This document shows, in pieces, positions 1 through 4,427 of a DNA stretch of 6,696 nt (positions are counted from its first letter, which is position 1; each line of letters starts with the position of its first letter). The notes under the pieces were generated by a model. It was not told where the DNA came from. It made no database searches and saw only the letters and a list, made by a program, of their open reading frames with translations. The stretch lies in contig CAZBUH010000099.1 in the NCBI GenBank assembly GCA_964495095.1, positions 1 through 6,696 of the forward strand, written 5' to 3'. This stretch comes from CAZBUH01 sp964495095 (lineage in GTDB: Bacteria; Bacillota; Clostridia; Oscillospirales; Oscillospiraceae). The position numbers were made by a program, and so were the translations under genes.

Positions 1-123
1 AAATTTATTAGTTAAAAACGGCGTTTTCGGATTGGCTTATGTGCAGCAGACGGCCGGAATGGCGGGACATTGCGCCGTGCCGGGACGCTCCGCTTCCGGG
101 TACGGGCTCCGCCGTTTTTCGCC

Positions 124-1845
124 TTACGGCTTTGATACTGTTTTCTGGCGGCTGTACGTGGTGTGCAGGAGCTGGTGTGCTTTCTCTGAGAGGGGCTCCC
201 CGAAAAACTCCTTATATACCGTCTTTATCTCCGGGTTTTCGTGGCTTTTTCTCAAGGGCAGCGCCGAATCTATCCTGTATAGGGCGTCCATCCGCTTCCG
301 GCGTATGGCGTTTGTGGTGCCGATGGGCTGTCCTCCGCCGCCTATGCAGCCGCCGGGACAGGCCATTATCTCGATAAATGTGTAATCCTCCGCGTGGGCC
401 AGCACCTTCTCGGCATTTTTAAGGGTGTGGGCGATTGCAATCTTCAGCTTTGTGCCCTTAAGGTCTATCTCCGCCTCCCGGATTCCCTCAAAGCCGCGGA
501 TATCCTCAAGCTCTATTTTCGGCAGCGTTTCGCCGGTAACGGTCTCATACGCCGTCCTGAGAGCGGCCTCCATAACGCCGCCGGTGGCGCCGAATATGGC
601 CCCGGCTCCCGAGCCTGTGCCGAGAGGCGAATCGAAATCGCTCTCCGGCAGGTTTTTCATGTCCAGGCCCTCATAGCGGATGAGCTTTGCAAGCTCTCTT
701 GTGGTGAGGACGCAGTCCACATCCTGATAGCCGTCCCTGCCAAGCTCCGGCCTCCTGGCCTCGAATTTTTTCGCGGTGCAGGGCATTACGGATACGGACA
801 CTATATCCTCCGGCCTGAGGCCCATCTTCTGAGCGTAATATGTCTTTGCCACAGCCCCGAACATCCCCTGGGGACTTTTCGCCGTGGACAGGTTCTCCAT
901 AAGCTCCGGATGGTGCTTTTCCACATAGTTCACCCAGCCCGGGGAGCAGGAGGTTATCATCGGCAGCTTCCCGCCGGTTTTGAGCCGCTCCACAAGCTCG
1001 CTGGCCTCCTCCATTATCGTGAGGTCCGCGGCAAAATTGGTATCGAACACCTTATCGAAGCCCAGCATACGCAGGGCGGACGTCATCTGGCCCGTTACTA
1101 TGTCTCCCGGCTCAAAGCCGAATTCATCGCCCAGGGCCACCCGCACCGAGGGGGCCACCTGGACAATCACGTGCTTATCCTCGTCGTGTATGGCGCGCCA
1201 CACGTGGGCTGTGGAATCCTCCTCCACAATTGCGCCTACGGGGCACACAAGGGAGCACTGGCCGCAGAGCACGCAGTCGGTCTCGGCCATGGGCAGGTCG
1301 AAGGCCGTGGTCACCCGGAAATTGCTGGAGCGGCCCGAATATGTAAGGGCCGTTATCCCCTGTATCTCCTCGCAGGCTTTTACGCAGCGGCCGCATTTTA
1401 CGCACTTTGACAGGTCCTTTACAATAGACGGGTTATCCACCCTTATGGGCTCGTCGCTGGATATGTCCGGCAGGTCCGGCACAAGGAGGTTAAACCTGCG
1501 GCACAGCGCCTGAAGCTCGCAGCTGCCGTTCCGGGCGCAGCTAAGGCAGTTCTGCCTGTGATCTGCCAGCATCAGCTCCAGCACGCCCACCTGGGCGTCG
1601 TAGACCTTTCTGGTATCAGTGAACACCTCCATTCCCTCGGCCACCGGAGTGGTGCAGGAGGTCTGGAGCTTCCTCTGGCCCTTGACCTCCACAACGCAGA
1701 GGCGGCAGTGGGCCTTCGACTCCTGATCCGGGTGATAGCACATGTGGGGTATATCTATATTCAGCATACGGGCGGCGTCGATTATGAGCGTCCCCTCCTC
1801 TACCTCAAGGGGCAGATTGTTTATTTTCATATGTATCCTGCTCAT
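124..1845 (-). CDS. hydA: [FeFe] hydrogenase catalytic subunit HydA (multimeric, NAD-linked type)
   Basis: Catalytic subunit, 573 residues, catalysing reversible 2H+ + 2e- to H2 in the cytoplasm. Cluster ligands appear in the expected order: an N-terminal plant-ferredoxin-like [2Fe-2S] domain (C36, C47, C50, C64); a His-ligated [4Fe-4S] motif HxxxCxxCxxxxxC (H96, C100, C103, C109); two ferredoxin-type [4Fe-4S] motifs (C148/C151/C154/C158 and C191/C194/C197/C201); then the H-cluster domain with L1 TSCSPGW (298-304), L2 MPCTAKK (354-360, C356) and L3 EIMACPGGCIGG (492-503, C496 and C500). A small-subunit-like tail follows from about 515. This is the M3 arrangement of HydA/HndD proteins. In L1 the second Cys of the usual TSCCPxW is Ser. 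The start is the ATG at 1845, with GGAGGTGG at 1853-1860 seven bases upstream; an in-frame ATG 36 codons earlier lies inside hydB and would add an implausible Gly-rich leader. The start overlaps the hydB stop (ATGA), suggesting translational coupling. The hydEFG maturases are not in the window. Confidence 0.96.
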   Translation of the reverse strand: MSRIHMKINNLPLEVEEGTLIIDAARMLNIDIPHMCYHPDQESKAHCRLCVVEVKGQRKLQTSCTTPVAEGMEVFTDTRKVYDAQVGVLELMLADHRQNCLSCARNGSCELQALCRRFNLLVPDLPDISSDEPIRVDNPSIVKDLSKCVKCGRCVKACEEIQGITALTYSGRSSNFRVTTAFDLPMAETDCVLCGQCSLVCPVGAIVEEDSTAHVWRAIHDEDKHVIVQVAPSVRVALGDEFGFEPGDIVTGQMTSALRMLGFDKVFDTNFAADLTIMEEASELVERLKTGGKLPMITSCSPGWVNYVEKHHPELMENLSTAKSPQGMFGAVAKTYYAQKMGLRPEDIVSVSVMPCTAKKFEARRPELGRDGYQDVDCVLTTRELAKLIRYEGLDMKNLPESDFDSPLGTGSGAGAIFGATGGVMEAALRTAYETVTGETLPKIELEDIRGFEGIREAEIDLKGTKLKIAIAHTLKNAEKVLAHAEDYTFIEIMACPGGCIGGGGQPIGTTNAIRRKRMDALYRIDSALPLRKSHENPEIKTVYKEFFGEPLSEKAHQLLHTTYSRQKTVSKP

Positions 1846-3101
1846 CTTATGGCCACCTCCTTCTTTACTGCGAATACCTCCGGAAAATGCTCCACCGCCG
1901 AGAGAAGCGCCGACTGGGCCGACTCTCCCAGGCCGCAGAGGGATGCGTTGCACATAATGTTGGCGAATTTTATCATGGTGTCCACATCCCGCTGGGTGTG
2001 AGTGCCGGCGGCCAGCTTTTCAAGGAACAGGGCTATATGCCTGTTGCCCTCACGGCAGGGCGTACACTGCCCGCAGCTCTCGTGGCTGAAAAACTCCTGG
2101 GTCATCCGCAGAAAGCCCAGAACGGAGGTGCGCTCATCCACCACCAGCACGGCTCCGGAGCCTATGGCCGTAAGGCCGGCCTTTTTCATATCGTTATATG
2201 TGTACGGCGTGTCAAGCTGCTTTGGGGAGGCGATTTTGCCGGAGGCCCCGCCAAGCTGCACCAGCCGCAGCTTCTGGCCGGTTGTAACCCCGCCCGCAAG
2301 CTCTATAATCTCCCGGATGGTTATGCCGAACGGCACCTCGAACACCCCGGGCTTATTTACGTTGCCCGATACGGATATCATCTTCGTGCCGGGACATTCC
2401 GGCGTGCCCTGCTTTTTGTAAAAGCCATCGTCATCCATAAGCACATTCGGCACCAGGGACAGTGACTCCACGTTATTTACGCAGGTGGGCAGATGGAAAA
2501 CGCCGCACTGCTTTATATACGGCGGCTTTTTCCTGGGCCGCCCCGCCTTGCCCTCTATAGATTCCGACAGCGCGGAGCCTTCGCCGCAGACATAGGCCCC
2601 GGCGCCTGAATACAGGTGTATTTTATATTTAAAGCCCGAATCAAGTATGTTTTCGCCCAGATATCCCAGCTTCCCGCACTGGCTTATGGCGTTTAAAATA
2701 AGCGGCTGCAGGTGGGAATACTCCTCACGTAAATAGAGGTAGCCGTCAGAGGCGTTTACGGCCCAGCCTGCGATTATCATGCCCTCCAGCACCTGGAACG
2801 GGTCGTTTTTCAAAAGCTCCCTGTCCTTGAACGTGCCCGGCTCGCCCTCGTCGGCGTTGCAGACGACGCACTTTTTATCGGCGTTAATCTCCCTCGCCTG
2901 TCTCCACTTGCGGCCCATGTCGTAGGCCGCGCCGCCGCGGCCCTGTATCCCGTTTTCGCTGAGAACCCCGGCTATTTCGCCGCCGTCCATCTTCAGCGCT
3001 CTTCTCAAGGCCCGGAAGCCGCCGTGGTCCTCATACTCCTTTATGCTCCACGGGTCGTATTTCCCGAAACGTTTTGTTATAAATGATACTGTTTCCGCCA
3101 T
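1842..3101 (-). CDS. hydB: NuoF-like NADH/FMN subunit HydB, short form
   Basis: NAD(H)-binding flavoprotein subunit of the hydrogenase, 419 residues, homologous to complex I NuoF. Visible features in order: the glycine-rich FMN/NADH-binding stretch GRGGAAYDMGRKW (54-66); NADEGEPGTF (82-91); GAGAYVCGEGSALSESIEG (166-184), the family's second nucleotide/flavin region; an SLBB-like domain at about 245-300; and the C-terminal [4Fe-4S] motif ESCGQCTPCREG with C343, C346, C349 and the distal C389. The protein begins close to the NuoF core and stops about 30 residues after C389. It therefore lacks the N-terminal thioredoxin-like [2Fe-2S] domain and the C-terminal 2x[4Fe-4S] ferredoxin domain of the roughly 600-residue HydB/HndC subunits. 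The ATG at 3101 has GAGGAGG at 3109-3115, spaced seven bases. It sits 12 bp after hydC and overlaps hydA by 4 bp. The short form recalls the NADH-dependent, non-bifurcating hydrogenase reported from Syntrophomonas wolfei (from memory); bifurcation cannot be excluded from sequence alone. Confidence 0.95.
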   Translation of the reverse strand: MAETVSFITKRFGKYDPWSIKEYEDHGGFRALRRALKMDGGEIAGVLSENGIQGRGGAAYDMGRKWRQAREINADKKCVVCNADEGEPGTFKDRELLKNDPFQVLEGMIIAGWAVNASDGYLYLREEYSHLQPLILNAISQCGKLGYLGENILDSGFKYKIHLYSGAGAYVCGEGSALSESIEGKAGRPRKKPPYIKQCGVFHLPTCVNNVESLSLVPNVLMDDDGFYKKQGTPECPGTKMISVSGNVNKPGVFEVPFGITIREIIELAGGVTTGQKLRLVQLGGASGKIASPKQLDTPYTYNDMKKAGLTAIGSGAVLVVDERTSVLGFLRMTQEFFSHESCGQCTPCREGNRHIALFLEKLAAGTHTQRDVDTMIKFANIMCNASLCGLGESAQSALLSAVEHFPEVFAVKKEVAIR

Positions 3102-3113
3102 ATTCCCGCCTCC

Positions 3114-3614
3114 TCAGTCCAAATTGCGGAGCATCTCAAGGACGCGCTCCCTGCTGGTCAGCCCGCCGTACACGGCGCCGTTCACCCTGACAGCCGGCGC
3201 CACGTCGCAGGCCCCGAAGCATGGCACCTGCTCGATGGTGAAACGTCCGTCATAGGTGACCTCCCCCAGCTCGATGCCCAAAATGTCCTTCAGCGTCTCC
3301 AGCAGCGTGTCGCTGTCGTTTACCCGGCAGGGTGCGCTGCTGCACACCTCCAGCGGATATTTGGCCCGGGGCTCGTCGTGCAGGGCGGTATAGAAGCTTA
3401 TCACATCGTAGAGCTGGGTTATTTTAAGCCCCAGCTTGTCAGCGATATACACCGCCGCAGGGCGCGATATGTATTTCCTCTCTCCTGCGGCCTGCACAGA
3501 GAGAAGTATTCCAACAAGCTTTGTCGGGTCTCCGTCGTTTTCTGCAATTATTCTGTCGATAGCCGCCATATCGACCTTTGTAAGCTCCTCCGGCGTTGTA
3601 TCAAAGGGCTTCAC
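3114..3614 (-). CDS. hydC: NuoE-like [2Fe-2S] subunit HydC of the hydrogenase
   Basis: Thioredoxin-like ferredoxin subunit of the NuoE/HydC/HndA family, 166 residues from the chosen start, about the family's usual length. The N-terminal half is the helical NuoE region (a segment near 30-70 ending in YDVISFYTAL). The C-terminal half carries the four [2Fe-2S] ligands as CSSAPC (C91, C96) and CFGAC (C132, C136), followed by a NuoE-like VNGAVYGGLT stretch (144-153). It should pass electrons between HydB and HydA. The start is assigned to GTG at 3614 because AGGGGAG at 3621-3627 lies six bases upstream. Upstream in-frame candidates (ATG at 3632, GTG at 3647) lack a comparable ribosome site and would add only 6 or 11 residues. 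It is the first gene of the hyd operon; hydB follows after 12 bp. Confidence 0.94.
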   Translation of the reverse strand: MKPFDTTPEELTKVDMAAIDRIIAENDGDPTKLVGILLSVQAAGERKYISRPAAVYIADKLGLKITQLYDVISFYTALHDEPRAKYPLEVCSSAPCRVNDSDTLLETLKDILGIELGEVTYDGRFTIEQVPCFGACDVAPAVRVNGAVYGGLTSRERVLEMLRNLD

Positions 3615-3620
3615 AAAAAT

Positions 3621-3627
3621 CTCCCCT
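3621..3627 (-). promoter_or_regulatory. Shine-Dalgarno site that fixes the hydC GTG start
   Basis: The minus strand reads AGGGGAG followed by six bases (ATTTTT) and then GTG. No other in-frame start nearby has such a site, so this site decides between GTG at 3614 and the longer alternatives at 3632 and 3647. Confidence 0.75.
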
Positions 3628-3729
3628 TTCATGGAAAAATGCGGCACGGCGTTACTTCCGGCGCATTTTAATATATTAACATCCTTTCACTGCATTTACA
3701 ACAGCCTTATATCTCCCGTAAAGTGACAA

Positions 3730-3758
3730 ATTAAACTACGGTTTTTGTATATAAACAA
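3730..3758 (-). promoter_or_regulatory. Candidate sigma-A promoter for the hyd operon
   Basis: On the minus strand, TTGTTT (3753-3758) is followed by a 17-base spacer and TTTAAT (3730-3735), which matches the -10 consensus at five of six positions. The -35 is weak. Transcription would begin near 3723 and give a leader of about 110 bases before hydC. A second weak candidate lies nearer the gene: TTGTAA (3696-3701), 17 bases, TAATAT (3673-3678). Sequence alone does not decide between them. Confidence 0.4.
3745..3758. promoter_or_regulatory. Near-perfect 14-bp palindrome overlapping the candidate hyd -35
   Basis: The sequence TTGTATATAAACAA has outer arms TTGT/ACAA and inner symmetric TATA, with one mismatched base pair. 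It covers the candidate -35 element of the hyd operon, where a repressor would act. The TTGT...ACAA ends resemble those of sites for the NADH-sensing repressor Rex, which is known to control clostridial fermentation genes, but the length (14 rather than 18 bp) and interior do not fit the Rex consensus well. The binding protein is unknown. Confidence 0.3.
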
Positions 3759-3762
3759 CATT

Positions 3763-3774
3763 TTTTCCGGAAAA
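3763..3774. repeat. Perfect 12-bp palindrome TTTTCCGGAAAA
   Basis: A perfect self-complementary 12-mer lies between the terminator of the small upstream gene and the candidate hyd promoter. It starts four bases beyond the 14-bp palindrome at 3745-3758. It could be an operator half of a composite regulatory region or a chance symmetric AT/CG stretch. No T-run follows in a position that would make it a good terminator. Confidence 0.4.
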
Positions 3775-3778
3775 TCTG

Positions 3779-3809
3779 CAAAAAATAAGAGCCCGGTAAT
3801 CCGGACTCT
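3779..3809 (-). terminator. Rho-independent terminator of the 105-residue gene
   Basis: On the minus strand a nine-pair stem, AGAGTCCGG / CCGGGCTCT (one G-U pair) with loop ATTA, spans 3788-3809. It is followed by TATTTTTT (3780-3787). It begins eight bases after the stop codon of the 3818-4135 gene and precedes the hyd promoter region, so it separates that gene from the hydrogenase operon. Confidence 0.88.
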
Positions 3810-3817
3810 ATGTACGT

Positions 3818-4135
3818 TTACGCCTGGGACGCATCGGGCAGACTGTCTAATATGGTGATTCGGTTATCATGGGCAAATTTGCGTATCCCGGCCTTGTACT
3901 CGTCCCAGTGCTTCTCCTTCGACTGGAAAAACGTCACAGGCTGGGGCGTTTTTCCGCTGTTTATGGTAATCCGCTCAGTCTGCTTTGTGCCGAGAAGCTT
4001 CTTCTCCTCCGCCATTTCAAGGCTTATGCTCTTAATGTCGCTGTACTTGAGATTGACAAGCTGCGCCTTGTTCCCCATCTTGAAAAACACTATTATCTCC
4101 GTTTTGTCAAAAATGATATGTTCCCTGTCCGCCAA
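3818..4135 (-). CDS. Conserved-looking small cytoplasmic protein of unknown function
   Basis: A 105-residue protein I cannot assign to a named family with confidence. It has no signal peptide, membrane span or cysteine cluster. The first 70 or so residues alternate hydrophobic and polar residues as in beta strands (EHIIFDKTEIIVFFKMG, QLVNLKYSDIKSISLEM, TERITI). A helix-like segment follows (EKHWDEYKAGIRKFAHDN). This pattern of strands ending in a helix resembles small bacterial PH-like domains; that is inference. The start is taken as TTG at 4135 because AAAGGAG at 4144-4150 lies eight bases upstream. The ATG at 4153 has no ribosome site and nearly coincides with the predicted transcription start, and an ATG at 4210 lies upstream of the promoter. 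The gene has its own promoter and terminator, so it is probably monocistronic and not part of the hyd operon. Confidence 0.78.
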   Translation of the reverse strand: MADREHIIFDKTEIIVFFKMGNKAQLVNLKYSDIKSISLEMAEEKKLLGTKQTERITINSGKTPQPVTFFQSKEKHWDEYKAGIRKFAHDNRITILDSLPDASQA

Positions 4136-4143
4136 GTGAAAAA

Positions 4144-4150
4144 CTCCTTT
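4144..4150 (-). promoter_or_regulatory. Shine-Dalgarno site that fixes the TTG start of the 105-residue gene
   Basis: AAAGGAG on the minus strand, followed by eight bases and TTG at 4135. The ATG at 4153 overlaps the region just upstream of this site and so cannot use it. Confidence 0.65.
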
Positions 4151-4162
4151 CATTTTTTTGCC

Positions 4163-4168
4163 ATTATA
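4163..4168 (-). promoter_or_regulatory. Consensus -10 element of the 105-residue gene
   Basis: The minus strand has a perfect TATAAT. It implies transcription starting near 4156, just ahead of the AAAGGAG ribosome site, with a leader of about 20 bases. No good -35 hexamer is found at 16-18 bases upstream (GTATTA at 17), and there is no extended-TG motif, so strength is uncertain. Confidence 0.5.
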
Positions 4169-4260
4169 AAATATAGCTGTAATTGTAATACGATTTTGTG
4201 TAAAATGCAAGATTTTCCTTTCCCGCGTGCAGCATTTGTTTCGTTTGCACTAACCGTCCG

Positions 4261-4274
4261 GCAGGATTTCCTGC
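4261..4274. repeat. Short inverted repeat GCAGGA-TT-TCCTGC
   Basis: Six-base perfect arms around two bases in the divergent intergenic region. No T-run follows directly on either strand, so it is not a convincing terminator. It lies three bases from the larger inverted repeat at 4278-4294. Confidence 0.4.
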
Positions 4275-4277
4275 ACG

Positions 4278-4294
4278 TTGTATATTTTATACAA
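4278..4294. promoter_or_regulatory. Perfect 17-bp inverted repeat, possible operator
   Basis: TTGTATA-TTT-TATACAA: seven-base perfect arms around three bases, a typical geometry for a dimeric repressor site. It lies about 54 bp upstream of the hppA -35 and over 100 bp upstream of the -10 of the divergent 105-residue gene, so which gene it would control is unclear. Its left half, TTGTATAT, is shared with the 14-bp palindrome upstream of the hyd operon (3745-3758). AT-rich DNA produces such symmetry by chance fairly often. Confidence 0.4.
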
Positions 4295-4347
4295 AAAACA
4301 TGCGATATTTTCCCCACGCTCAAACCCGGAATATTCCGTCAAATTCA

Positions 4348-4376
4348 TTGAAAAACCAAAAATGGGTTGCTATTAT
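4348..4376 (+). promoter_or_regulatory. Sigma-A promoter of hppA
   Basis: TTGAAA (4348-4353), a 17-base spacer and TATTAT (4371-4376): each hexamer matches the consensus at five of six positions with optimal spacing. Transcription would start near 4383, leaving a leader of about 45 bases that contains the ribosome site. Confidence 0.72.
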
Positions 4377-4410
4377 TATATCACAACTCACTTTTCCAAA
4401 TACAAAAATG

Positions 4411-4418
4411 AAGGAGAG
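4411..4418 (+). promoter_or_regulatory. Shine-Dalgarno site for the hppA TTG start
   Basis: AAGGAGAG ends nine bases before the TTG at 4428. An ATG immediately before it (4408) is in another frame. The next in-frame ATG (4506) would remove the first membrane helix, so the TTG start is preferred. Confidence 0.7.
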
Positions 4419-4427
4419 TAGGAAATT

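Noticed and set aside
1..123. Possible terminator or gene downstream of hydA
   Set aside because: Only weak stems (for example a five-pair GCCGT/ACGGC hairpin just at the stop) and a distant T-run near the left edge are visible. No supported gene is found on either strand.
394..1410. 338-codon plus-strand open frame opposite hydA
   Set aside because: It lies wholly antisense to hydA, whose cluster motifs are unambiguous. Its translation is rich in His, Arg, Gly, Ala and Leu with no recognisable domain, as expected from the complement of GC-rich codons.
1846..1953. 36-codon N-terminal extension of hydA
   Set aside because: It overlaps the hydB 3' end, has no family similarity, and the ATG at 1845 has a strong ribosome site and begins exactly where HydA homology should start.
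3682..3697. GAAAGG-like ribosome site and a four-codon leader peptide (M-L-I-Y) before hydC
   Set aside because: The purine run abuts the ATG with no spacing and there are no repeated regulatory codons or attenuator hairpin, so it is probably chance.
4211..4427. Small RNA or extra small gene in the divergent intergenic region
   Set aside because: The promoter found at 4348-4376 is explained by hppA. The inverted repeats have no following T-runs, and no frame with a ribosome site and plausible protein is present.
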